Source of the DNA: Actinomadura litoris
Lineage (GTDB): Bacteria > Actinomycetota > Actinomycetes > Streptosporangiales > Streptosporangiaceae
Length of the DNA stretch: 64,000 nucleotides
Assembly: GCF_009733595.1 (NCBI RefSeq)
Contig: NZ_WOFH01000004.1
Location: forward strand, 434,001-498,000
Reading direction: 5' to 3'
Numbering within the stretch: the first letter of the stretch is position 1; the number at the start of each line of letters is the position of its first letter. The notes beneath the pieces are model-generated. The model saw only the letters and a program-made list of their open reading frames with translations, had not been told where the DNA came from and did no database searches. The translations under genes were made by a program, and so were the position numbers. Positions 7,510 through 15,401 of this stretch are shown here, in pieces.

Positions 7510-8439
7510 ATGGAGGCAACCATCGAAGTGCGGGGGCTCCGCAAACGGTTCGGGCCGAGGCTCGCCGTGGACGGCCTGTCGTTCACCGCCGCGCCCGGCC
7601 TGGTCACCGGGTTCGTCGGCCCCAACGGCGCAGGGAAGTCCACCACGATGCGGATGATCCTCGGCCTGGACCGGCCCGACGAGGGCGCCGCGCTGGTCGG
7701 CGGGCGGCCCTACCGGTCGCTGCGGACCCCGCTGTGCCATCTCGGCGCGATGCTGGACGCGTCGGCCGTGCACCCCGCGCGGCGCGCCCGCGACCACCTG
7801 CGGTGGCTCGCCCACGCGAACGGGATCCCGGCCCGCCGGGTCGGGGAGGTGATCGAGCTGGCCGGGCTGGGGAGCGTGGCGAACCGTCCCGCCGGGGGGT
7901 TCTCGCTCGGGATGCGGCAGCGGCTCGGGATCGCCGCCGCGCTGCTGGGCGACCCGCCCGCGCTGATGTTCGACGAGCCGGTGAACGGCCTGGACCCCGA
8001 GGGGGTCGCCTGGATCCGGGGGCTGCTGCGGTCGCTGGCCGCGCAGGGCCGCGCGGTGCTGGTCTCCAGCCACCTGATGAGCGAGCTGGAGGGCGGCGCC
8101 GACCACCTCGTGGTGATCGGCCGGGGCCGCGTCATCGCCGACACCGGCGTCGCCGAGCTGCTGGCCGCCGCGTCCGGCGGGCGGACCGAGCTGCGCACCC
8201 CCGACCGGCAGCGCGCGATGACGGCGCTGGCCCGCGAGGGCGCCGAGGTCGCGGCGGCCGAGCGGGACGCGGTGACGGTGTCCGGGCTGCCCGCCGAGCG
8301 GATCATCGAGGTGCTCACCGCCGCGCGGGTGCCCTTCACCGGGATCGCCGAGCACCGCGCGACGCTGGAGGAGGCCTACATGGAGCTGACCCGCGACGCG
8401 GTGGAGTTCCGGGCCGGCACCGGCGGGGAGGCGCTGTGA
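7510..8439 (+). CDS. ABC transporter ATP-binding protein (drug/ABC-2 exporter type)
   Basis: 309-aa ATPase subunit of an exporter with the two permeases that follow. Walker A GPNGAGKST is at 37-45, then the signature SLGMRQRLGIA, Walker B ALMFDEPVNGLD and the H-loop VLVSSHLMSELE. The C-terminal 90 residues are the usual accessory region of this subfamily. The ATG has no ribosome-binding site, but a -10-like TAGCCT (7496-7501) ends eight bases before it, so a leaderless or near-leaderless message is likely. The stop overlaps the next start (GTGA). The divergent two-component system probably controls it. Confidence 0.94.
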   Translation: MEATIEVRGLRKRFGPRLAVDGLSFTAAPGLVTGFVGPNGAGKSTTMRMILGLDRPDEGAALVGGRPYRSLRTPLCHLGAMLDASAVHPARRARDHLRWLAHANGIPARRVGEVIELAGLGSVANRPAGGFSLGMRQRLGIAAALLGDPPALMFDEPVNGLDPEGVAWIRGLLRSLAAQGRAVLVSSHLMSELEGGADHLVVIGRGRVIADTGVAELLAAASGGRTELRTPDRQRAMTALAREGAEVAAAERDAVTVSGLPAERIIEVLTAARVPFTGIAEHRATLEEAYMELTRDAVEFRAGTGGEAL

Positions 8440-9866
8440 CCGCCCCCTACCGCAGCACCGTCCTGGCCGACGCCCGCGACGGGTTCGGGCGGCTGCTGGC
8501 CGCCGAGTGGACCAAGCTGGCGACCGTCCCCCGCTGGCGGCTGGCGCTCGCGGCGTCGGTGCTGCTGACCGTCGCGGTCGCGGTGCTGACCGCCGCCGGG
8601 TCGCAGACCACCGGCGGCGGCGGCCCGCCCGCACGGCTGCGGCCGCTCTCCGACCAGGGCCGCATCACCTACCAGATGCTGCCCGGCGACGGCGCCCTCA
8701 CCGCCCGCGTCACCGCGCAGGGGGGCGGGGGCGGCTGGGCCAAGGCCGGCCTCATCATCAGGGCGGACCTGCGGCCCGGCACCCCCTACGCCGCGATCGC
8801 GGTGACGCCGGGCCACGGCGTCCGGCTGCTGAGCGGCTACCGCGACGGCGGCCCCGGCGGCGCGCCCGGTACGCCGCCGGCCTGGCTGCGGCTGACCCGC
8901 GCCGGGACGACCGTGACCGGATACGCCTCCCCCGACGGCCGGACGTGGCGGCGCGTGGGCGCGGTGGAGCTCGACGCGCCGGGCCCGGCCGCGGCGGGAC
9001 TGTTCGTCGCGGCACCCGACCGGGTCGAGGTGCAGCGGCAGTTCGGCGGGGAGAGCATCTCCGGGACCCCCGCCGACACCCGCGCCTCCTTCGACAACGT
9101 CACCCTCACCGCCGCCGGGGGCGCGCCGGTGACCGGGCCGTGGCGCGACCGGGGCGGCGCCGGGGGGCCCGCAGCGCCCGACCCCGGCGGGACGACCCGG
9201 ACCGGCGGGACCGTCACCCTCGCCGGGTCCGGCGACATCGGGCCCGACGCGTTCGCCGACGACGTCACCCGCACCACCCTCACCGGCGCGCTGGTCGGGC
9301 AGGCCGCGATCGTCGCGCTCGCCGTGCTGTTCGTCACCGCCGAGTACCGGCGCGCCACGATCCGCCTCACGCTCGCCGCCAGCCCCCGCCGGGGCCGGGT
9401 GCTGGCCGCCAAGGCGACCGTGGTCGGGCTCGCGGTGCTGGCCGCCGGGCTCGCCGCCGCGTTCGGCTCGCTGCTGGCCGCCCGCCCGGTGCTGCGCGCG
9501 CACGGGACGGAGCCGCCGCCGCTGACCGACCCGGCGGTGCTGCGCGCCGCCGTCGGCACCGCCGTGCTCATGGCCGTCGTCGCGGTGCTCGGGGTCGCGA
9601 CCGCCACGATCCTGCGGCGCGGCGCCCCCGCGATCACGCTGGTGCTGCTGGTGCTGCTCGTCCCGCAGATCGTCGCGACGGGCCTGCCGGTCGCGGCGGC
9701 GCGGTGGCTGCAGCGGCTCACCCCGGCCGCCGGGTTCGCCGTGCAGCACACCGTCCGCCGCTACGACACCCCGATCGGCGCGTTCGCCGGGCTCGGCGTG
9801 CTGTGCCTGTACACCGCCGCCGCGCTCGCCGCCGCGGCCTGGCTGCTCAGGCGGCGGGACGCGTGA
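8436..9866 (+). CDS. ABC-2 permease carrying an extracytoplasmic jelly-roll domain
   Basis: 476-aa permease. The N-terminus has the ABC-2 start (LLAAEWTKLATVPRW) and one membrane helix (about 30-52). A soluble segment of about 230 residues follows, outside the membrane by topology. Its first part looks like a concanavalin-like/DUF1349 fold: WAKAGLIIRADL, AIAVTPGHGVRLLSGY, WLRLTRAGTTVTGYASPDG. Five helices follow, with the permease motif TAEYRRATIRLTLAASPRR. It starts on a GTG overlapping the ATPase stop and overlaps the next permease by GTGA. A binding role for the inserted domain (sugar or cell-wall ligand) is inference. Confidence 0.85.
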   Translation: MTAPYRSTVLADARDGFGRLLAAEWTKLATVPRWRLALAASVLLTVAVAVLTAAGSQTTGGGGPPARLRPLSDQGRITYQMLPGDGALTARVTAQGGGGGWAKAGLIIRADLRPGTPYAAIAVTPGHGVRLLSGYRDGGPGGAPGTPPAWLRLTRAGTTVTGYASPDGRTWRRVGAVELDAPGPAAAGLFVAAPDRVEVQRQFGGESISGTPADTRASFDNVTLTAAGGAPVTGPWRDRGGAGGPAAPDPGGTTRTGGTVTLAGSGDIGPDAFADDVTRTTLTGALVGQAAIVALAVLFVTAEYRRATIRLTLAASPRRGRVLAAKATVVGLAVLAAGLAAAFGSLLAARPVLRAHGTEPPPLTDPAVLRAAVGTAVLMAVVAVLGVATATILRRGAPAITLVLLVLLVPQIVATGLPVAAARWLQRLTPAAGFAVQHTVRRYDTPIGAFAGLGVLCLYTAAALAAAAWLLRRRDA

Positions 9867-10651
9867 GCCGCGCCCTGCACGCCGAGTGGACCAAGCTGCG
9901 GACGCTGCCGAGCACCGGATGGCTGCTGGCCGCGCTGGCCGCCGTGACCGTGCTGGTCGGCGCCGCCGTCACCGGCGCCGTCGACACCTCGCACTGCGCC
10001 ACCCCCGCCGGATGCGCGGAGGACACCCCGCGCCTGGCGCTGTCGGGGGTGCGGATCGCGCAGGTCGCCGCCGTCGCCCTCGGGGCGCTGGCGGTCGGCG
10101 GCGAGTACGCGGCCGGGACGATCGGCGCGACGCTCACCGCCGTCCCCCGCCGGGTCACGGTGCTGGCCGCCAAGGCCGCCGTCGTCTCCGGCGCGGTCGC
10201 CGCGTCCGGGACGGCGGGGGTCCTCGGCGCGGTCGCGGCCGGGCGGCTGATCCTGCCGCGCAACGGGTTCACCCCCGAGCACGGCTACCCGCTGCTGTCC
10301 CCGGCCGACGGCGCCACCGCCCGCGCCGCGTTCGGGACCGTGCTCTACCTCGTGCTGACCGCCCTGCTCGCGCTCGGCGCCGGGGCCGCGCTGCGCGACT
10401 CCGCCGCCGCGATCACGGCGGTGCTGGCGCTGCTGTGGATCGTCCCGGTGCTCGCCTCGCTCGTCGCCGACGACACCTGGCAGCGGCGGCTGGACCGGTT
10501 CGCGCCGATGACCGCCGGGCTCGCCGTCCAGTCGACGCGGTCGCTGGAGCGGCTGCCGATCGGCCCGTGGGCCGGGCTGGGCGTGCTGGCCGCCTACGCG
10601 GTCGCGGCGCTGCTGGCCGGGGGCGCCCGGTTCGCCGCCCGCGACGCGTGA
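9863..10651 (+). CDS. ABC-2 permease, second subunit
   Basis: 262-aa integral membrane protein with about six helices. It begins with the family hallmark LHAEWTKLRTLPSTGW and has GGEYAAGTIGATLTAVPRR between helices, equivalent to the motif in the preceding permease. It has no large soluble insert, so the two permeases form an asymmetric pair. It is the last gene of the operon; a decayed gene converges from the other strand ten bases later without a clear terminator. Confidence 0.88.
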   Translation: MSRALHAEWTKLRTLPSTGWLLAALAAVTVLVGAAVTGAVDTSHCATPAGCAEDTPRLALSGVRIAQVAAVALGALAVGGEYAAGTIGATLTAVPRRVTVLAAKAAVVSGAVAASGTAGVLGAVAAGRLILPRNGFTPEHGYPLLSPADGATARAAFGTVLYLVLTALLALGAGAALRDSAAAITAVLALLWIVPVLASLVADDTWQRRLDRFAPMTAGLAVQSTRSLERLPIGPWAGLGVLAAYAVAALLAGGARFAARDA

Positions 10652-10661
10652 TCCACGGGCG

Positions 10662-11125
10662 TCAGGACGCGGCGGCGGCCAGGTCGGCGAGCGCCTCCGA
10701 GGCGGTGACCGGGTCGAGGTCCCCGAACGGGCGCCCGGCGCGTCCCGGGGGCCAGCGGCCGTCCTCGGGACGGTCGTCCAGCCGGATCTCCGCGAGCCGC
10801 CGGTCGCCGCCCTCGTCCACCCGCCCGACCGGGACCCCCGGATCGAGGCGGGCGCCGCGACCACGGCCGCGCCCCGGGCGTCGGCGGCGCCCGCCAGGTG
10901 GGCGCGCGCCGCCTCGGCCATCCCCGGGTCGACGCCGGGCCGGTCGGCGAGGCGCGACGCGGCGTCCAGGTCGCGGACGCGTGCGCGCGGCGCCGGGCCC
11001 GCGGACCGGTCGATCCTGACGGCGGGTCCGGGGACGCCGCCGCGCCGGGGATAGGAGCGGCGGCGCCAGGAGCCGGGGATCACGAGGGCGTCCTCGTCCG
11101 CGGCCGGGCGGACGTGATCGTCCAT
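10662..11125 (-). pseudogene. Frameshifted remnant resembling the N-terminus of a DUF4132 protein
   Basis: Reading from the ATG at 11125 gives a coherent protein start (DEDALVIPGSWRRRSYPRRG, then RVRDLDAASRLADRPGVDPG). Around 10,850-10,860 the sensible frame moves to another, which continues with RLDPGVPVGRVDEGGDRR and ends at 10662. The joined reading is only about 150 residues. The start resembles my memory of large actinobacterial DUF4132 proteins, which run to many hundreds of residues, so this would be both shifted and truncated. Family assignment is tentative. Confidence 0.5.
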
Positions 11126-11185
11126 GGCGCCCCACCGTAGGGCAGGGCCACGACACCGACCCGGTGTTCGGAAGTTGGGGGTCGC

Positions 11186-11755
11186 TCAGGTGCGGGACGG
11201 GCTGCCGCCGCCCTCTGCGGAGTCGGCGGGCTCGTCGTGGACGACCTCGCCGCGCACGACCGGGCCGCTCGGCTCAGGACCCGCCTCGCGCCCGCCGTCC
11301 CGGGACGGGCCGAACGGGCCGCCCCGCAGGTCGCCCAGCCCGCCGATGCCGCCGATGCCGGGCGGGTACGCGGCGGCCCGCGCCTCCATGCGCCGGACCC
11401 GCCGCTCGGCGAACCGGACCAGGCCCCGCCGCACCAGCGGACGGGTGAAGGGCAGCACGAACGCCAGTCCCAGCACGTCGGTGACGAACCCGGGGGTCAG
11501 CAGCAGCACACCGCCGATCATGACCAGCGCGGCGTCCGCGAGTTCCCGGTCGGGCATCACGCCGCGGCCGAAGGTCTCCTGCAGCACCCGCCACGCGCGG
11601 CGGCCCTCGCGCCGCACGATCCAGCCGCCCAGCAGGGTCTCGGCGACCAGCAGCGCGATCGTCGGCGCCGCACCGATCTCCTGGCCGACCTGGATGATCA
11701 CATAGATCTCCACGACCGGCAGCAGCAGGAACGCCAGGACCAGTACGAGCAGCAT
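11186..11755 (-). CDS. fxsA: FxsA-family membrane protein
   Basis: 189-aa membrane protein with the FxsA domain in residues 1-125. A first helix ends in LPVVEIYVIIQVG, followed by ETLLGGWIVRREGRRAW and a helix pair around LLLTPGFVTDVLGLAFVLPF. In E. coli FxsA relieves phage T7 exclusion by F; its wider role is unclear. The Gly/Pro-rich C-terminal 65 residues are cytoplasmic and variable. I prefer the ATG at 11755, which begins directly at the first helix after GGAG; an upstream in-frame start (11797) adds 14 residues. Confidence 0.88.
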   Translation of the reverse strand: MLLVLVLAFLLLPVVEIYVIIQVGQEIGAAPTIALLVAETLLGGWIVRREGRRAWRVLQETFGRGVMPDRELADAALVMIGGVLLLTPGFVTDVLGLAFVLPFTRPLVRRGLVRFAERRVRRMEARAAAYPPGIGGIGGLGDLRGGPFGPSRDGGREAGPEPSGPVVRGEVVHDEPADSAEGGGSPSRT

Positions 11756-11872
11756 GGCTCCATCTTCGGGTAGCGGAACGTCCTCTGCCCTCTTCAACGC
11801 CGGAACGGCCCCGAAGTTTCCCCCCGGGGCGGCGGGAGACCGGCGGGAGCGGAAGATCGGCGGGGGCGGGGG

Positions 11873-12619
11873 TCAGCGGGGGCGGCGCAGGCGGCCGGTG
11901 CGGTCGGCCATCCCCCACTGGGTGATCCGCAGCGCCGCCTCGGCCATCACGTCCCGGCTCATCTTGCTGGTGCCGTGGACGCGCTCGACGAAGGTGATCG
12001 GCACCTCCACGACCCGCAGGCCCTGCCGCAGCGCTCGCAGCGCCAGGTCGATCTGGAAGCAGTAGCCGCGCGACTCCACGCCCTCCAGGTCGATCTTCTC
12101 CAGTGTCGCCGCGCGGAAGGCCCGGTAGCCGCCGGTGGCGTCGTGCAGGGGGAAGCCCAGCATCAGCCGGGCGTAGGTGTTGGCGCCCCGCGACAGCGCC
12201 TCGCGGCGCTTGGGCCAGTTCAGCACCTTGCCGCCGGGCACCCACCGGGCGCCGATCACCAGGTCGGCGTCCTCCAGCGCGGCGAGCAGCCGCGGCAACT
12301 CCTCGGGCTGGTGAGAGCCGTCGGCGTCCATCTCCACCATGACGTCGTAGCCGTGCTCGGCCGCCCAGCCGAACCCGGCGATGTAGGCGGCGCCCAGCCC
12401 GTCCTTGCCGGTGCGGTGCAGCACCTTCACCTGGTCGTCGGCCTCGGCGAGGGCGTCGGCGAGCTCACCGGTGCCGTCGGGGCTGGCGTCGTCGACGACC
12501 AGCACGTCCACCGGCGGCACGGCGGCCCGCACGCGGCCGACGATGTCCTCGATGTTGTCCCGCTCGTTGTAGGTCGGGATGATCACGAGCACCCGGCCCA
12601 GGTCGGCTGGGATCTCCAT
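11873..12619 (-). CDS. ppm1: Polyprenol monophosphomannose synthase (GT2)
   Basis: 248-aa glycosyltransferase that moves mannose from GDP-mannose to polyprenyl phosphate, making the donor for protein O-mannosylation and lipoglycan assembly at the cytoplasmic face of the membrane. The GT-A motifs are VIIPTYNERDNIE, VVDDASPDGT (43-50), EMDADGSHQ (97-103) and the acceptor-loop region ITFVERVHGTSKMS. There are no membrane helices, as in the mycobacterial catalytic domain. It starts six bases after the stop of lnt. In M. tuberculosis the two are fused in one polypeptide; here they are separate but adjacent. Confidence 0.93.
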   Translation of the reverse strand: MEIPADLGRVLVIIPTYNERDNIEDIVGRVRAAVPPVDVLVVDDASPDGTGELADALAEADDQVKVLHRTGKDGLGAAYIAGFGWAAEHGYDVMVEMDADGSHQPEELPRLLAALEDADLVIGARWVPGGKVLNWPKRREALSRGANTYARLMLGFPLHDATGGYRAFRAATLEKIDLEGVESRGYCFQIDLALRALRQGLRVVEVPITFVERVHGTSKMSRDVMAEAALRITQWGMADRTGRLRRPR

Positions 12620-12624
12620 CGGCG

Positions 12625-14340
12625 TCAATTCCCCTCGTTCTTTCTCGACGATGACCACGCCGCCGCGCAGACCGCCCCGAGGCCCAGCGCCGCGAGGACC
12701 CACTCGGGCGCCTCGCCCAGCCGGTCCGACAGCGTCCGGGACGTGCGCGCCGGCACCCGGGCGACCTGGATGTCGGGGACGAACTCGCGTGACCGGGCGA
12801 CCATCCGGCCGTCCGGCGCGACGATCGCGCTGATGCCGCTCGTCGCGGCAACCAAGATCGTACGGCCATGTTCGACGGCGCGCAGCCGGGACATCGCGAT
12901 CTGCTGCGGCGGCAGGCTGGTGCGGCCGTAGGTGGCGTTGTTGGTCTGGACGACCAGGACGTCGCCGCGCGAGACGTCCCGGACCTCCTTGTCGTAGGCG
13001 ACCTCGAAGCAGATCACGTCGCCGATGTCGACCGGGCCGAGCCGCATCACGCCCGACCGCTTCCCGCGGGCGAAGTCGCGCGGGATCCGCTCGAACCGCG
13101 TGATCAGCTTGGTGAGGACGTCGCGGAACGGGATGTACTCCCCGAAGGGGACCGGGTGCCGCTTGACGTAGTAGTCGCCGGGGCCGGTGCGCGGGTCCCA
13201 GACGATGCCGCGGTTCTCGACCTTCTCGCCGTCGGGGGTGTCGGTGAGCGCCCCGACCAGCACGGGCACGCCGATGTCGCGGACGGCGCCGTCGATCGCG
13301 GCGTAGGCGTCGGACTCCTTGTAGGGGTCCAGGTCGCTGGCGTTCTCCGGCCACACCACCAGCTCGGGCCTGGCGACCTTCCCGGCGCGGACCCGCTCGG
13401 CCAGCTCGTGGGTGCGCTGGACGTGGTTGTTCAGGACGGCCTTGCGCTGGCCGAGGAAGTCGAGCCCGAGCCGTGGCACGTTCCCCTGGATCACCGCGAC
13501 GGTGACGGGCCGCCCGGCGGTGGGGGTGGGGATCAGCGCGCCGCCGCCGACGACCGCCGCGATCCCGGCGAGGGCGAGCGCGACCGGCGCGGCGGCGCGG
13601 CGCGCCCAGGCGGCCGGTCCGCCGGGCGTCCCGGCGTCCTCGGAGCCGGCGCCAGGGCCTGCGTCGGGGCCTGCGTCGCGACGGGCGTCGGGACGGATGG
13701 CGGGGCGGGCGCGCAGGACGGCGACGGCGGCGTAGGCGAGCAGCTCGCCGGTCAGCGCGGTCAGGAACGACACCAGCGGCGCGCCGCCGAGGGAGGCGAA
13801 GTGCGTCAGCGGGGTCGCGGTCTGGCTGAAGGCCAGCCGTGCCCAGGGGAACCCGCCGAAGGGGAACCGCCCCCGCAGCGCCTCGTCGGCGACCCACAGC
13901 CCGGCCGTCCACACCGGCCAGCCGGGCAGCCGGGTGAGGACCGCGATCCCGGCGCCGAGCGGCAGGAAGTAGGCGGCCTGGACGAGGCTGAGCAGGATCC
14001 ACCCGTCCGGGCCGATCTTGATGATGCCGTCCAGGACGGGCAGGAAGAACGCGGCGCCGCCGACGAACCCGAGCCACGCGCCGGTGCGGGGCGCCTGCCC
14101 GCGCAGCGCGAGGGTGAGCAGCGCGACGCCGACCGGGGCGAGCGGAGTGAGGTCGGCGGGCGGGAACGCCGGCCACATGACCAGCCCGGCGGCCAGGGCG
14201 AGGAGGGTGCGGGGCCAGCCCGCGCGGCCTCCGCCGCGCACGCGCGCCAGGCGTCCGCGCAGCCGCGCCAGGCGCCCCGGAGCCGCGCCCTCGCCCGGCG
14301 CGGCGGCCGGGGGGCGTTCCGGGAGGGTCTCCTGGGCCAA
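12625..14340 (-). CDS. lnt: Apolipoprotein N-acyltransferase
   Basis: Integral membrane enzyme that N-acylates the lipid-modified Cys of lipoproteins, about 571 aa. An N-terminal block of six or more helices is followed by a periplasm-facing nitrilase domain. The catalytic residues are all present: Glu in VVWPENASDL, Lys in YYVKRHPVPFGEYIP, Cys in DVICFEVAYDK. One or two helices lie near the C-terminus (VLAALGLGAVCAAAW). The start is uncertain: a TTG at 14340 lies five bases after GAGGTG and gives the usual length; a GTG at 14241 has no ribosome-binding site. Lipoproteins such as the sugar-binding protein at 42.4 kb are potential substrates. Confidence 0.9.
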   Translation of the reverse strand: MAQETLPERPPAAAPGEGAAPGRLARLRGRLARVRGGGRAGWPRTLLALAAGLVMWPAFPPADLTPLAPVGVALLTLALRGQAPRTGAWLGFVGGAAFFLPVLDGIIKIGPDGWILLSLVQAAYFLPLGAGIAVLTRLPGWPVWTAGLWVADEALRGRFPFGGFPWARLAFSQTATPLTHFASLGGAPLVSFLTALTGELLAYAAVAVLRARPAIRPDARRDAGPDAGPGAGSEDAGTPGGPAAWARRAAAPVALALAGIAAVVGGGALIPTPTAGRPVTVAVIQGNVPRLGLDFLGQRKAVLNNHVQRTHELAERVRAGKVARPELVVWPENASDLDPYKESDAYAAIDGAVRDIGVPVLVGALTDTPDGEKVENRGIVWDPRTGPGDYYVKRHPVPFGEYIPFRDVLTKLITRFERIPRDFARGKRSGVMRLGPVDIGDVICFEVAYDKEVRDVSRGDVLVVQTNNATYGRTSLPPQQIAMSRLRAVEHGRTILVAATSGISAIVAPDGRMVARSREFVPDIQVARVPARTSRTLSDRLGEAPEWVLAALGLGAVCAAAWSSSRKNEGN

Positions 14341-14811
14341 CTCGACACCTCGTTCGCTCGGTCTGCTCGCGGGAACGCTACCGGCCCGCGCGCGCCACGG
14401 CGACCGGGACCCGGGTTCGCCGCCCCCACCATCATCGCGCGGACGGCGCGGATCCGCGCCGTCCGGCGCGAGGACGGGGCCTGGACGGTGCCCGACCGCG
14501 CCGGGAGGACGGGGAGGGCGATGGGGCGCGGGACCGGGTGGGAGGGCGGACACACGGAAGAGGGCCCGTGACACCCATCGGGCCGGAGTCGCCCCACAGG
14601 CGGTGAGAACGAGGCTCCGTTTTCTACTGGATGTCCGGGCCCTTCCCGGGTCCAAGCCCCCGCGCGATCGGGCGGCTCCACCCGGACGCGTCTTCCGGAT
14701 CACCGCACTGGCTCGGACGGGCGGGGCGTGATCCGCATCCGTCCCGTCGCGGCGCGGTGCCCGGTGGCGCCTCGGGCGGCCGATCGGTGAGTCCCGTGCT
14801 GGACTGCTGCA
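14341..14811 (-). other. Long untranslated leader or intergenic stretch upstream of lnt
   Basis: About 470 bases between the promoter-like element at 14812-14839 and the lnt start. I see no credible gene: open frames here have no ribosome-binding site and read as low-complexity Arg/Pro. If the promoter is real, the lnt-ppm1 message would carry a leader of this length, or a separate small RNA is made. Confidence 0.4.
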
Positions 14812-14839
14812 AAGCTACCGGCTTCCACGGCCTTGTCAA
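14812..14839 (-). promoter_or_regulatory. Principal-sigma promoter, minus strand, upstream of lnt-ppm1
   Basis: On the minus strand: TTGACA (14834-14839), 16 bases, TAGCTT (14812-14817). The -35 is a perfect consensus and the -10 fits TANNNT. It sits in a locally less GC-rich patch (about 14,800-14,900). Predicted start of transcription is near 14,805. Confidence 0.6.
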
Positions 14840-14962
14840 CCGCGGCATGTTCTGCGGCGACTCCGTGTTTCCCCAGCTCAACACCATGATCGTGATGTTT
14901 TCGCAGTTCGGTGGCGGCGCGGGCCCGGCACCGGGCCGTCCCCGGCGCCGCCGCGGGGTCCT

Positions 14963-15006
14963 CCGCGGGCCGGTCGGCGGGGTCCCCCGCGGGCCGATCG
15001 GCGGGT
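14963..15006. repeat. Direct repeat of a 19-bp GC-rich unit just after kal
   Basis: CCGCGGGCCGGTCGGCGGG (14963-14981) is repeated as CCGCGGGCCGATCGGCGGG (14987-15005), 24 bp apart with one mismatch. The second copy runs into the kal stop codon. Its role is unknown; it may be part of the 3' end of the kam message. Confidence 0.7.
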
Positions 15007-15401
15007 CATCCGCCGGGCGCGGGAACGACGACGGTCCCGGTCGCGGTGACCGCGACGAGCGGCTCGGCGAGGACCTCGGCGGCCGAGGGCCCCCGGTCCG
15101 GGCGGCCCCGGCACACCACCCGCGCCTGGAACTCCAGCGTGCGGCTGCGGGTCCCCACGCGGGTGACGACGGCGGTGGCCTCCAGCACGTCCCCGGCCCG
15201 GACGGGCGCGCGGAACTGGACGTCGGAGTAGGAGGCGAACAGGCCCTCGTCGCCGTCGGTGCGGACGCACACCTCGGTCGCCACGTCGCCGAACAGGCCG
15301 AGGACGTAGGCGCCGTCCAGCAGGTCGCCGGCGTAGTGGGCGTGGGCGTAGGGCACGTAGCGGCGGTGGGTGACGGTCAGCCCCTCGCGCGGGTCGCTCA
15401 T
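15006..15401 (-). CDS. kal: Hotdog-fold 3-aminobutyryl-CoA ammonia-lyase
   Basis: 131-aa single-domain hotdog protein, the size and type of Kal, which removes ammonia from L-3-aminobutyryl-CoA to give crotonyl-CoA at the end of lysine degradation. Visible hotdog features are the N-terminal strand THRRYVPYAHAHYAGDLLDG and the central segment SYSDVQFRAPVRAGDVLEA. Its ATG overlaps the kamE stop (ATGA), so it is translated with the aminomutase, which is the main support for Kal over a generic thioesterase. It is the last gene of the operon. Confidence 0.82.
   Translation of the reverse strand: MSDPREGLTVTHRRYVPYAHAHYAGDLLDGAYVLGLFGDVATEVCVRTDGDEGLFASYSDVQFRAPVRAGDVLEATAVVTRVGTRSRTLEFQARVVCRGRPDRGPSAAEVLAEPLVAVTATGTVVVPAPGG

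Noticed and set aside
14624..14887. An 87-codon open frame on the minus strand upstream of lnt
   Set aside because: It has no ribosome-binding site, overlaps the better-supported promoter and reads as Pro/Arg/Gly filler after the first 25 codons.
15006..15401. Calling the hotdog protein a generic thioesterase
   Set aside because: It is translationally coupled to kamE and has the size of Kal, so the pathway assignment is better supported.
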